A stretch of 64,000 nucleotides of DNA from Phyto melanocephala (lineage: Eukaryota; Arthropoda; Insecta; Diptera; Rhinophoridae). The stretch is taken from positions 108,408,515 through 108,472,514 of the forward strand of contig OW799237.1 in NCBI GenBank assembly GCA_941918925.1, written 5' to 3'. This document shows, one piece after another, positions 11,391 through 22,359 of this stretch. Both the position numbers and the translations under genes were made by a program. The notes below the pieces were generated by a model. It did no database searches. It was not told the DNA's origin and saw only the letters and a program-made list of their open reading frames with translations. Within the stretch, counting starts at the first letter, position 1, and the number at the start of each line of letters is the position of its first letter.

Positions 11391-11506
11391 TTACGGCATT
11401 GGATCACGATCAAAATATTACTCGAACGTTTAAGTTTACAGTGCTTTTGGTGTAGAGATTCTCATAAGAATTTTAATCTATCGATCACGTTCGAATGCCT
11501 CAGGCC
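11391..11506. mobile_element. Palindromic MITE (ACGGCATTCG family), diverged copy
   Basis: It starts TTACGGCATTGGATCACGATC and ends ATCGATCACGTTCGAATGCC, with CTCGAACG and a short AGAGATTCTCATAAGAATTTT core. It matches the copy at 34647-34777 in inverted register. Confidence 0.55.
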
Positions 11507-11655
11507 TTTACAAAAACAGAAATGTTTGTTAATTTTATACGTTTTTGTGTTGAAATTACAATACAATGAAACGCCAAATATAACTAATGTTGCCTCTCAA
11601 ATATACTAAGATAAAACAAAATTGCATTAAAACAAATTTCAAATTATGACATACG

Positions 11656-11748
11656 ACTGAGATCGTTATTTCAGAATTATTGTTAGAATCCCTGTATCAA
11701 AAGCACAGCAAATTTGAACGTTCGAGTAAAATTACGATTACGTAATAC
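11656..11748. mobile_element. Palindromic MITE (ACGGCATTCG family), truncated copy
   Basis: It shares TTGTTAGAATCCCTGTATCA, AAGCACAGC and GTTCGAGTAAAATTACGATTACG with the copy at 34647-34777. The outer ends are degraded. Confidence 0.45.
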
Positions 11749-11905
11749 ATACGTACTTTAATCAGTTTATCCGATAAACTGATTAACAACTAGGGGTTAA
11801 TGTGATATGCTGAAATGAAAAGGTTTTTTTTCACACTTTCATATGATTTCATCATATTTTTGTTTCTGACAACTTTTCCACTCAATTGTTTCTTAAGCTC
11901 TAAAC

Positions 11906-12397
11906 ACATAGACGACAGCAGACTTCACGGCTTCAAATGCTGCCGACTTTAAATGCTGCTCTGAAACCAGCTTCATAATTATTTTGAAGACAGCATAATA
12001 ATCAGCTGATGTGTATTTTAACAATACAAATTTCAAGGATGCCGCATATACATACATATGTTTTATAATGAATAAAATTAAAGTTATTGATAAAAAAAAT
12101 GTAATAATATCATGAAAAACTATAAAAACACATAAATTTATTTCTTTATTTTATTTTTGTAATGTTCTTTTATGTTTAATATTAAAAATAAGTTTTTGTT
12201 CTTTTTTTTCCAATTTAATATATATAATGGCAACACCATATTTGTTAATTGTTGTCCGTCAAAATAGAAAATAGCTTAAGTTGCCAGCAGCAGCAAATGC
12301 TGTTGTGCAGTCGTGCTGCTGTGCTGCCGTCAAAATTATCGTTTTCATTTAAACACATGGATTTTATTTTTGACATATTGCTGTCGTCTATATGTTT
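11906..12397. mobile_element. MITE with CATAGACGACAGCA ends
   Basis: The left end (ACATAGACGACAGCA) and the reversed right end (AAACATATAGACGACAGCA) match. The 8-mer CTCTAAAC occurs immediately outside both ends (11898-11905, 12398-12405), consistent with an 8-bp duplication. The interior is rich in GCTG words (CAGCAGCAGCAAATGCTG) and contains no ORF. Confidence 0.6.
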
Positions 12398-12866
12398 CTC
12401 TAAACCAAACTAAAATTTACCTCCTGGGTTATTATTTGTAAAAGGACTTGACATATGGCGTTATGGCAAGTCACCTATAATCGAAAACATTGTTGTTTTA
12501 AAGTTTGGTTCAAACAGCTGTTTTGTATGGTTATGTCACGTCTAATTTGAGCTTTAATTAGCAAATAGATTTTTGTGTGTTATTATTAAGGTCAGAGAGG
12601 ATTTGAGTTTCATAAGCTAAATAAGCACTAAAATTATATGCATCCGTTATAAAACAAAAACAAACATTTTATTAATTTTTTTGTATTCTTACATAATCTT
12701 AAATTACTTTCTTAAAACAAATCGATAAGACGTATTTAGTGTCAAGAAATATTTAATTTAAAGCGTTTTATATTTGTTTTGTTTTTCATTTCAAGGAGAA
12801 AGTGATTTTTTTTAATCTTGTCATTTTTTTATATTATAATTAAGGTTTTAATCAAACATAACAATA

Positions 12867-13358
12867 TTACACTTTACCAAGTACATCATGACCATAGGGT
12901 TTCTTGCGATAACCTCCCTTGAAGGCGAATAACTTAAAGGCCGCCACTAACATGACTATACAAAAACCATACAAAAGCATACCCATGCGCATATCAATAT
13001 CTGAGAACACATTACTTATCATACGTTTTTGTCTTAGTTTCTCTAATGTTGGCTGTAGCAAGTGATCATTTTCCAAACCATAGCGTGATACATATTCTGG
13101 ATTATGTATATTTTTCAAGAATTGCAACACCTGTATTTTATTCCAATTATCATCAGAATCGGAAGTTGAATGTGATTTAGGCTGTTTATAACACTGGTGA
13201 CAACTATCGGCGGAGGGAAATTGTATTTTAGGGAATTGAGGATCTTCTGTGGCATCACCGGCTAAACGTTGATTAACTTCATTGTGGGCACTCCATAACC
13301 AAAGTATAGCTTCTTCTTTACTGGGGGTATTCCAGATCTTAAGTCTTGTAGCCATTTT
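12867..13358 (-). CDS. Qsox: Quiescin sulfhydryl oxidase paralog B, exon 2 (Erv tail and anchor)
   Basis: This exon completes the Erv/ALR domain. It opens after a T-rich tract and CAG acceptor (CAG|AAAATGGCT), in phase 0, so HFQ of exon 1 joins KMATRLKIWNT as in other QSOX proteins. Visible motifs are WSAHNEVNQRL (the FAD-contacting HNxVN motif), FPxxxSCHQC (third CxxC, about residues 533-536 of the joined protein), and a hydrophobic C-terminal helix near residues 605-627 followed by a basic tail, fitting a Golgi or plasma-membrane anchor. The stop codon is at 12867-12869. The exon contains an in-frame Met at its second codon but has no signal peptide, so it is not a separate gene. It is assigned to paralog B because the only upstream minus-strand exon 1 is at 30180-31619. 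Paralog A's exon 1 lies downstream and cannot use it by ordinary splicing. Confidence 0.9.
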   Translation of the reverse strand, partial: KMATRLKIWNTPSKEEAILWLWSAHNEVNQRLAGDATEDPQFPKIQFPSADSCHQCYKQPKSHSTSDSDDNWNKIQVLQFLKNIHNPEYVSRYGLENDHLLQPTLEKLRQKRMISNVFSDIDMRMGMLLYGFCIVMLVAAFKLFAFKGGYRKKPYGHDVLGKV

Positions 13359-14301
13359 CTGAAAAAAAAAATAATAATAAATAAAATGTAAGTTTATGAG
13401 TTTAAGAAAAGTTATTTATAAATACTTGTGAGTATTTTTTATACAGGTTGTGGTCAACTGGAGAGCAATAAACGCAAATTAAATTGTTAAATAAACAAAA
13501 AAAAATATCTACATACATACATCGTATGTAAATATGTACATTCATACATAAGTACATACTTATAAACAAACAATATATGTAAGTATAATAAATAGTATTA
13601 AGTAAAAATAAACTAGTAAAAATATGCATATTTTTTTATGTAAAAATAAATTGCAAAATAAAGTTGTTTTGTTGTTGTGAAGAATAACAAAAAAGTTAAT
13701 GACTTAAGAATACAGAATGTGTGTGTGTAGGAATGTTTTTAAAAATAATAACAATTACATACAGTAGCTCAATATAATAATGGGACATGCACAATGGCAA
13801 TATCAAAACATCCAGTTTTCTATTTTTCTGGTAGCCCATCTAAAAATTTTTATGATTCTAAGATTTTACTCTATGAATTTAAAATTCTGTAAGAAAATGA
13901 AGAAATGTTTCAAAACATCTTTCAAATGCGTTTCTGACATCTGACCTATATTATTTTCAGCTAAAATGGATACCTAGATATCTCTTAATTTTAAATTACT
14001 TTAAAACTTTATTTTAAAGTATTTAAAAATTATCAACTGTGTACCTAAAAACTGCAAGCAAGAGATACCTCCAACACCCTCACTCGGAGACCAGTATGGT
14101 TTTAATAAAAGAAAACCCGAAATAAGAAGAAGAAAAGATAAATAGAGGAAAGAAGTAGTACAAAAAAGAAATGAATAAAATACTCGTTGAAAACCCCTCG
14201 GGCCCTTACTAACCGTTCACAAGCCTGACCCGCATGGTAAAACCAAAAATGTTCTCCAGTTCGCACTCCGAGACATGACACAGATCATCGTGGAATCGTT
14301 T

Positions 14302-14452
14302 AACTAAACCTGTGGATCTGTACCTTAACCCTGTGGATCTGTAGTTTAGGACAGTGACGGACAACGTGTTCCACAGTTTCCAACTCCTCTCCATCCTCCT
14401 CACACATTCTACAATAATCTGGAGTGCCGAATCTACTAAACCTTACTCTCAT
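14302..14452 (-). pseudogene. Non-LTR retrotransposon C-terminal zinc-knuckle fragment
   Basis: The minus frame reads RVRFSRFGTPDYCRMCEEDG then EHVVRHCPKL and ends at TAA. C-x2-C followed by H-x4-C after a TPDYCRMC motif is typical of the C-terminus of Jockey/I/R1-like retrotransposon polyproteins. A short QIHR duplication precedes the stop. The rest of the element is missing or lies at 15120-15290. Confidence 0.65.
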
Positions 14453-14465
14453 CGCACGCAAATTA

Positions 14466-15119
14466 AAACTATGGTTACGACATGATCACGACGGTCATAT
14501 TATAGTTTCTATAACAATATTTGGTTGTCGAAAGCAAGTAATAGTTATTTTTGTTTCATTTAATCATATATTTTGTCACGATAATCAAGCATTTGTTTGA
14601 ATTGTATCATTTAATGTTTCCTTTTCGTAAAAATTTCAAAATGGTTATCATTTAAAAATTTTATGATTAAAAAAAATAATTTGACAAAAATAAAATTATA
14701 TTCAAAAGCATTAAAAATTACAAATAACCATTAAATAATAGGTGAGACAATAGTATGATTACAAATTAATCAAGCTATGATTTTTTAATAATAATTTGAT
14801 TTCAACTGTTCTTCTTGCTGAATAAATTTTTATTATTTTAAAAGTTTGAGATGTCAAAAAAATTAAAAAAAATTTTGAAAAATTAAAGAAAATTTACAAA
14901 TAAACGAGAAAATGTAAAAAAAAATATTGGTATAAAAACAATATTTAATTTGCTGAAAAAAGCAAAGATTGTTGATTTCAATTGTAGTCATATAAGTATT
15001 TATATGATTATTGAATGATACTTTAAATAAACATAATAATGATAACTGGTAACCATTATATGTTTTAACGATAATCATACAATTCAATCATAGTATGTTG
15101 CTCTTCGATTATGGTTACC
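14466..15119. mobile_element. AT-rich insert splitting a retrotransposon remnant
   Basis: It is bounded by imperfect inverted motifs (AAAACTATGGTTACGACATG at left; AACCATGTTTT with GTAACCATAATC in reverse at right) and contains further GGTTATCATT and GGTAACCATT words. It separates two in-order pieces of a non-LTR coding region. The exact borders are uncertain. Confidence 0.35.
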
Positions 15120-15290
15120 ACAACCATGTTTTTTCTTTGCGTGCGGACACTGAACCGGCCCTCAGACATACCCTACTCAGACCCAGAAATGACGTAGAGC
15201 CTGCCGAGTTCAATTTGGGCCATAAAGCCCTTGACGCTCTGTAGTCCCTTCTGTTTCTCCATGCCATATCAGTTCCACGCCCTGATTCGT
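15120..15290 (-). pseudogene. Non-LTR retrotransposon RNase H-region fragment
   Basis: The minus frame reads SGRGTDMAWRNRRD, then ALWPKLNSAGSTSFLGLSRV and CLRAGS. It resembles the LWPxxxxxRSxxLLxLSRxxLR segment that ends the RNase H region of Jockey/I/R1-like elements and precedes the CxxC knuckle. On the minus strand it lies upstream of the fragment at 14302-14452 and in the expected order, separated by an AT-rich insert. Confidence 0.5.
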
Positions 15291-16268
15291 TTAAAAAAAA
15301 TTCTATCACCAATATTTTTTTTAATTGCAATAATCACCTTATACATTTACACCATGGAGTTGCCAACAGGCACAACTATCTCACAACTAAAATGTTAGGG
15401 CATCAACAATTTATTAAAAACTTTTGCAATATTCATAAAAATTATCAAATGATTTTAGTAAAGGGGTTATGTAAACAGATTTTCTATTGAAATTTGATTT
15501 AAAACCATTAAATACTTTTAGTGCTTACGGCAGTTAAACTGCATTTAAATTTTAGGTAAAAGTAATAATGAAACATAAAAATAAAAGCTATTAATTAATT
15601 TTTTAACGAGCGTGAAGATGACGAGTTAAATATGTTTTGATGTAACAAATATTTACTTGAGAGTAACACGTTCAAGTTTTTTTTATAAAGTTTAACTTAC
15701 ACTTTTTCACTAATACATTCACACATTTGATGTTTGATGGGAATTTCTTTTCAAATTATCTTTCCAAGTGTGTGTTGTTTTTCACTTTACAGTCAAGAAA
15801 ACAGCTGATTGCAATTTTAATGAGAAAATTTTTCGTTTGTCTTTATAAATGTTCTGCATTATAAAAAATAATATTTTGCCAAAATATAAAATTCGGCTTT
15901 GCCGAATCATATACCCTTCAAACACTTTGTACCATCATACCATAACTGATAATTATAAGGTGCAACTGTGACTAAAACCAATTGAGGAAATCGACAATTA
16001 GAACTTTTAATTGACATTTGTTTCGCCGGTAATTGTCCCATAGTTTATATATACGTAACAAATGTTGCAAAAATTTCCATAGCAGCTAAAAAATCTGACT
16101 TTAGGTAAAAAACAGAGTTAATCGTGTTCTCTCGCTCATGTCCCAGCTTGTAATAAACCCACATAACTTATTTTCAATAGCAAAATTCTCGAAATAATAT
16201 CTGATAAACGGATACGATATAAGTGTCTGAATTATAAGTGGTGGCTTTAAAAAGTTGATTTCAACATA

Positions 16269-16818
16269 CAGTGGACGTCCAATAGTACGTACCATCGTTT
16301 ATACGAATCTCCAATAGTACGAATGGCAAATTTTTTGCATTGGTAGTTCTGCAGTACGAATACATTCTTTTTTTGCCATTCGATAATACGAATAACTGTA
16401 TTTTTTGTAAGAATATGCTTATTTAAAGTTTTACTTAGAAGTTTTTTGCTTGTTTTTTCTGCGGTCAACTGCCAAATACAGTCAGTTGGTACAAAATTTA
16501 ATACATACATACATACATACAATGTTTAAGGACTGATTTTTTTTTAGCAAACTAATTATATACTTTATGTAACTACATATTTACATACATATGTACATAT
16601 GTATGATTTATGTAAATCGTATTGTCTTGACTTGAATTTGTTTATGTTTTAAGTTTTTTCTTGTTTTTTGTTTTAAATTAAAAACTAATTTAAGTTAAAC
16701 TATCTGCATGTGTTTTATTTAACATAAAAGGAGGAAAAACTGTTGTCCAATAATACGAATTTTCCAATATTACGAAAAGGCCTGACATTATATAATTCGT
16801 ATTATTGGACGTCCACTG
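16269..16818. mobile_element. Pogo-like MITE, CAGTGGACGTCC ends, nested
   Basis: Inverted ends CAGTGGACGTCCAATARTACG are flanked by TA (16267-16268, 16819-16820). The host repeat resumes with CATACATACGGACAGACGG exactly where the family consensus expects. Subterminal CCAATARTACGAA words recur several times, a likely transposase-binding pattern. CAGT ends with a TA duplication fit pogo/Tigger. No transposase frame remains. Confidence 0.78.
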
Positions 16819-16894
16819 TACATACATACGGACAGACGGTCTAAGCTAAATCAATACCTTTACCTATAAGGATTATAAATGACAAACTTATATA

Positions 16895-17079
16895 TCGTCG
16901 GTCACTAGTAGAGAGGCCCTAACTCAAATAATTGTAACTTTACAGGTGTAGATAAAAACGTATTATCGGAATGTAACTACTTTTGTAAAATTTAAATTTT
17001 TGTGACGAGGTGTATTTGTGTAAAAAAACTAAATTTCGTAAAAAATGCGAGTTAGGGCCTTTCTACTTGCAACCATCGA
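16895..17079. mobile_element. TIR MITE copy 2, 185 bp, nested
   Basis: Inverted ends of about 35 bp (TCGTCGGTCACTAGTAGAGA and the mirror of TCTACTTGCAACCATCGA) include GGCCCTAACTC/GAGTTAGGGCC. TATA lies on each side, inside a TATATA of the host DINE-1-like copy. It serves as the empty-site reference for the insertion at 2540-3079. Confidence 0.78.
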
Positions 17080-17349
17080 TATACCCTTTTACACTATCGC
17101 GGGAAAATTTAATTTTCTTAATGACACCTTGAAAATAAACAGCCTTTAAACTGTGTGCAGCCTACGCCACAGCTTTAAACTTTTGTAAATTTTGACAAGC
17201 AGGATTTTGTAAAACACTTGAAAGCAAAACCTAACGTTTGACTACAGTATTGAGTAAAAAGTTTAATATGTTACGACATACATACATATGTATGTATTTA
17301 AGAAAGAAGTTAAATATGTTTTGACGTTACAATGTACATTTTAAATAAA

Positions 17350-18168
17350 AACAAGTAAGAGCGCTATGTTCGGCCGTGCCAAATCTTATATACCCTTCAC
17401 AACGTGTAGTCATGCAATAACAGTAGTTTATATCACCATTCATCCCATATGAAATACGTACATACATATAAAAAACATACATATATAAAAACATTCCATT
17501 GTAAAATAATAAATTTACGTATGTATGTTAAAAAAAAAAAAAAAAAATTTAAAAAAAATTAAAAAAAAAAATTTAAAAAAAATATTTAAAAAAAAATATT
17601 TAAAAAAAAAATTAAAAAAAAAATTATTAAAATATATATATAATAAATATAAAACAAAATAAAAAAAAAATAATAATAAAAATATAAATAATATATTAAA
17701 TAAAAATAAAAAAAAATTTAAAAAAATATATAAAAAAAAATAAAAAAAATTTTTTTGGATCAGCTGGGCTTCGATGCCACGTTTACTCTACCAGTATACA
17801 CGTTTGTATGTATGTATGTTGTTGTTGTAATGTTGTTTTTGTGAAAAAAAAATCGAGGTGGTCGTGGGTTTTTGCTCATATCTCAGAGCTATCGGGCGAT
17901 TGTGCTGAATTTCAATAGCGATTCATTCCCGGATATTTCCAAGAGATTGATACCATACTTAGATCTGCGAAACATATGGTTGCTTCTAAAAGTTGATTTC
18001 AACCAACACACGGACAGACGGGCAGATTGACAGACGGTCAGGGCTTAATCGACTCCTCTAGTCATAAGCTTTCAGAAAATATATACTTTATGGGGTCGGA
18101 AATGAAAATTGTAGAAATTACAAATGGAATGACATATACCCTTGTACACCACAGGTGAAGGGTATAAA
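17350..18168 (-). mobile_element. DINE-1-like Helentron copy
   Basis: Read on the minus strand, a stem with CACCTGTGGTG and TATACCC starts the element. Next come TTTCCGACCCCATAAAGTAT, a GTC-rich tract, a poly(A/T) block and the 3' end with AAGATTTGGCACGGCCGAAC then CTTACTTGTT. The terminal hairpin carries a mismatch. Confidence 0.85.
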
Positions 18169-18696
18169 AAATTTTATATTTTATTTATTTTATACTTTAA
18201 TTTATATATTTTTAATTAAAGTAGAACAAATTTTTTGAATCTTTATGGTATTGAAAACTAATGTGGCCAAACCCCTATATGGCCCATATCATGAGTTTAA
18301 TATACATATACATGAAAAATTATTATTTGTCCTAACATTATTTAAAGTCACTGTACATATACAGATACAAATGTGCATGTATGTATGTAAGAATATTTAT
18401 TAAAACGGCACCAGAATAAATATATCGCACAATAAATACAATAACGTAACAACTCAAAATTTTCAAATTTTGAGAAGAGACGAAAAAACGGCGCAGAAGC
18501 AAGGCAGTTAACAAAAAAATATAGATCAATAAAAAAGGTAAAAGAGACAAAACGGTATTTTTCCAGCCAAAAAAAGATAGTAATGCGAAATAAATGTTGG
18601 AAGTTCTTAAAAATGTGTATTGTCAATCAATTCATGAAAAATGTTGAGTTGTGTCGTTATTGTATTTAGTATGCGATATGATCACGAAAAAATTAA

Positions 18697-18725
18697 TTTA
18701 AATGCAAATTTAAATGCAAATTTAA
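18697..18725. promoter_or_regulatory. Paired POU-octamer words
   Basis: ATGCAAAT, the classic POU/octamer word, occurs twice with 12-bp spacing in an AATTTAAATGCAA repeat. This is sequence coincidence or a binding cluster; no gene context supports function. Confidence 0.2.
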
Positions 18726-19917
18726 CTACTTGGTGAAGTGAGAAGGACTTGGTAAATACGAGGAACACTTGATGCAAATACTTAACAAAAGTAATTGATA
18801 TAAATAGAATTCGAAATAAATAAGTTGATAATGGTAGAAAAGAGTGTGCAATCCTGCTTATCACTGTCAAGGTTAATATAAGGTCACATTTGTTTGATAT
18901 TGTTTCTTAGGTGCTTAAAAAGAAGAGAAAAACCAAAATTTGAGCTTAAAAAATAAACGAACGTTATAACGTCAGGCCCATTCAAGTTGTTTTTTTGTTG
19001 TTAATTTTTCCTCTTATTAGTGTAACAAGAAATAAATATTAAATACTCTTAATTTTACAATATTATAAAAACATAAAAAACAGCAACAGCTGTTATATAA
19101 CACCATATAAAAAATCGCCAAAATGTTACAACCTCTAGCGGTTTATACTAAATGTTGCTCAGAAGTTTGACTAGGGATATTATCGGGGATTAATTAGAAT
19201 GTTTAGAATGTTTGCTTTCATTTTCTTGAATAAATATATTGATGATTTTGAAATTTCAAAGAGTCCTTTACACTTTTACAATCATCCAAAACTGTTACTT
19301 TTTCTTTCTACGATTTTTTTTATTTTTCCTTCACTCTAATACTCTAATACGAGCACACCTTAAATTGTAATAAAAAAAATTTGGAGTTTGTTTTAAAACA
19401 AGTTATGAAACAAAAAAGTAACGGTACTCCAACGTTTGTTATATAAAGCAAATCTGTTTTAAAATATTTTTGATGTTCAAAATTATGTTAAAACTTAGTT
19501 TGTCTTTTCTTTTCTGCTATTTTTCTTGTCATTCATTATATGGATTGAATTTTTTTTAGTAATCGTTATATGTATAAGGTAACATAAATTATAACGTTCG
19601 GGTTTTCGTTAAAGCGAGATTCGATGTACCGAGTTTAGCCTGCACTTACAAATAAGACAATGTTTCAAAAATATTTGCTTCAAATAAGCCTTAAAAAAAG
19701 TCATTAGTTAGTGAGTATGCTGGTCCGATTTCTGTAAAATTTTTTGTCAGTTCTTCGTATTTTCAAGGAGAAGGTTTTTACGAAAGAAAATTTTGAAAAA
19801 TCCCTCTGAAAAAGTCAGAAAATCGAGTTTTTGTATAAAATTTTATGTGAAATTATTCCTTAATGGATTTTCAAATGAAAAAATAGAAAGTAGATAGATA
19901 CCGTTATACGTTGACTT

Positions 19918-20331
19918 AGTTTTTGATTTTAATGGCAAGGTTTTAAAACCATAGAGCCAGGGTATCCCACACAGGTTCAGTATCCGTAAGTCTACCTATA
20001 CCTTCATATAGGAAGTCGGAGCTGAACGCGAATATTCTATTCTTTAAAAATTTTGCAAAGGTTGAGACTATATCACAACGGGACCCTCGGAGGACCCAAG
20101 TGAGGTATGCCTTCGGGCGGCTGCCGCATCTAACCTAATTGAGACTCCGGATGACTGTACCTCAGTACAGTTAACCGACGCCACGCAATTAACCAATGCG
20201 AGAGTGAGACGCGAAACTCTCGAAGCCGGATAAAAAGGACGGCCTGATTGCCCTTAAGAGATAATGGCAATGACGCGCGAGCTCCTGACCCGACCAGAGC
20301 TGAATCACGACTCACTGATTCTGTTTATACT
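19918..20331. repeat. Dispersed repeat, copy 1 (longer), relatively GC-rich
   Basis: The first 120 bp (AATGGCAAGGTTTTAAAACC to GAGCTGAACGCGAATATTC) are nearly identical to 63793-63913. The rest (CCTTCGGGCGGCTGCCGCAT and so on) is GC-richer than its surroundings and has the feel of retrotransposon UTR or coding remnant. No protein motif was recognised. Confidence 0.5.
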
Positions 20332-20408
20332 GGAATACATATTTCCAATAGAAAACTAACAAACCAAGGAAATCGTCAAAAGAAAAATTAAACAATAAAA
20401 TAGAATTA

Positions 20409-21247
20409 AAACAAGTAAGAGCGCTATATTCGGCCGTGCCGAATCTTATATACCCTTCACAACGTGAATTCATGCAATAACAGTGGTTTGTGTCACCATT
20501 CATCCCATATGAAATACGTACATACATATAAAAACATACATATATAAAAACGTCCCATTGTAAAATTATAAATTCACGTATGAATGTTAAAAAAAAAACA
20601 AAAAAAAAAAAAAAATTAAAAAAAAAAAAAAATTAAAAAAAAAAATTTTTTTTTAAATTATTATGTATGTAATATATATAAAACAAAAAAAAAATAAAAA
20701 AAAAAAAATAAAAAAAAAATTAAAAAAAAAATAATAAAAATATAAATAATATATTAAATAAAAAAAATAAAAATAAAAAAAAAATAAAAAAAAAATTTAA
20801 AAAAAATTTAAAAAAAAATTTTTTTGGCTCAGCTGGGATTTGATGCCACGTTTTCTCTAACCAGTATACACGTTTGTATGTATGTATGTTGTTGTTGTAA
20901 TGTTGCTTTTGTGAAAAAAAAATCGAGGTGGTCGTGGGTTTTTGCTCATATCTCAGTTGTTTATGTACCGACGTTTCTGATTTTCAATAGCGATCTACTC
21001 CCGAATATTTCTGATATTTTAATACCTCACCCGAGTCCAAGCGATGTCGGAGGGCTTCAAAAAGTTGATTTCAACATACACACGGACAGACGGTCAGACG
21101 GACAGACTGACAGCGCTTAATCGACTCCCCTATTCATAAGCTTTCAGAAAATATATACTTTATGGGGTCGGAAATCAAAATTGTAGAAATTTCACACGGA
21201 ATGACAAACCTATATATACCCTTTTTCACTGTGTGAAGGGTATAACA
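20409..21247 (-). mobile_element. DINE-1-like Helentron copy
   Basis: A full-length copy with AACAAGTAAGAGCGCTATAT and the hairpin ATTCGGCCGTGCCGAAT at the left, a poly(A) block at 20590-20820, the CGAGGTGGTCGTGGGTTTTT tract, and CACTGTGTGAAGGGTATAA at the right. The 98-codon frame inside (20824-21120) is repeat-derived and recurs in other copies. Confidence 0.88.
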
Positions 21248-21359
21248 AGTAAATAAATTATACAAAATCAAATATGTACCTACAAAAAAAAAAAAAAATA
21301 AAAATAAAACAAATTGTGTACATTTTAGGTGTAGTTTTTAATTATTTATTTAATAATTA

Positions 21360-22356
21360 CACCCTTCACCTGTGCTGCCAAGGGTATATATAGATTAGTC
21401 ATTACGTTTGTAATTTTACAATATTAATTTCCGACCACATAAAGTACACATTTTCTGAAAGCTTATGACTAGAGGAGTTGATTGAGAAATATCCGTCTAT
21501 CCGTGTGTTGATTGAAAACAACTTTTAAGTCCCCACATGCTGCGGAGACCTGTTTGTGGCATAAATCTTTTGCAAATATCCGTTAATGAATCGCTATTGA
21601 AATCCAGCACAATCGCCCCATAACACGACTCTCTTTGTTTTTTCTCATATTTTTACTATTGAAATTAACATGTCTCAGCCCTAGGATAATTTATAGAGGC
21701 GTGCGCTATTTTTAGATATGATAGCCTCTAGGGCTATTCGGCAAATCGGTCACTAATTGAAAAAGTTATAGGCATAAACATTATTTTAATATATACGCTA
21801 AGGTAACCAAAATAAAAGCTATAGTCTCGAAAAATATTGCTGAGAAAAATTAAAAAAAAAACGGTTGTAAACTAATTGAGATATAAGCACAAAAATGCAA
21901 CTACTTCGCTGTTTGGTATAAAAGGCTTGACTAGTAGAATATAGTAAATTTTGAAAAGGTTAAAATTCAAGATGGCGTAAAAATTAAAATGGCGGTTATA
22001 TGGGTCAAATATAGTTATAACCGCTTTATCCCCTTTAACCCCCTACAATACTGGTATTAAATGAAAGGGCTTGGCAAGTAGAATGCAGTAAACTTTAAAA
22101 AAGTTAAAATCCAAGATGGCCTCCGAAAAAAATGGCAGATAATTTTTTTCTCAACCCCATCAATATGGGTATCATATGAAAGAGCTTGACTAGTTTAATA
22201 GAGTTAACTATGTAAAAATTAAAAATTAAAGATGGCATCAAAAATAATAAAGCAAAAAATGGCGTATTATACTAAATTTGAAATATAGGCTGAGCTACAT
22301 ATTGGTGGAAGGTATTATCAGAATCGGTACTGCCACATACATCATTCTTACTTGTT
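21360..22356 (+). mobile_element. DINE-1-like copy, long subfamily with internal tandem repeats
   Basis: The 5' stem ACCCTTCACCTGTGCTGCC begins 115 bp after the 5' end of the previous copy, so the two lie back to back. From 21930 about three diverged units of roughly 100 bp repeat AAATGAAAG..CTTGACTAGTAGAAT and CAAGATGGC. The 3' end is degraded to TCTTACTTGTT. Confidence 0.75.
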
Positions 22357-22359
22357 TTT

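Larger units (their letters stand above)
15891..17110 (-). mobile_element. DINE-1-like Helentron copy carrying two nested MITEs
   Basis: The 3' hairpin ATTCGGCTTTGCCGAAT followed by CATATACCCTTC starts the copy. The TTGATTTCAACATA, GGACAGACGGTC and ATGACAAACTTATA blocks follow in the family order, interrupted by elements at 16269-16818 and 16895-17079. The terminal 5' stem is lost after CCCTTTTACACT. Confidence 0.75.

Noticed and set aside
13402..13629. Minus-strand 75-codon Tyr/Cys-rich ORF next to QSOX exon 2
   Set aside because: It is low-complexity translation of TATG-rich intron sequence, and it lies upstream of the acceptor.
20824..21120. Conserved ORF beginning MAQLGFD, repeated at 41867 and 45182
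   Set aside because: It is the same antisense segment of three DINE-1-like copies. Open frames come from recent shared ancestry; the start is absent or disrupted in other copies, and it contains a microsatellite-coded HVCMYVCCCC run.
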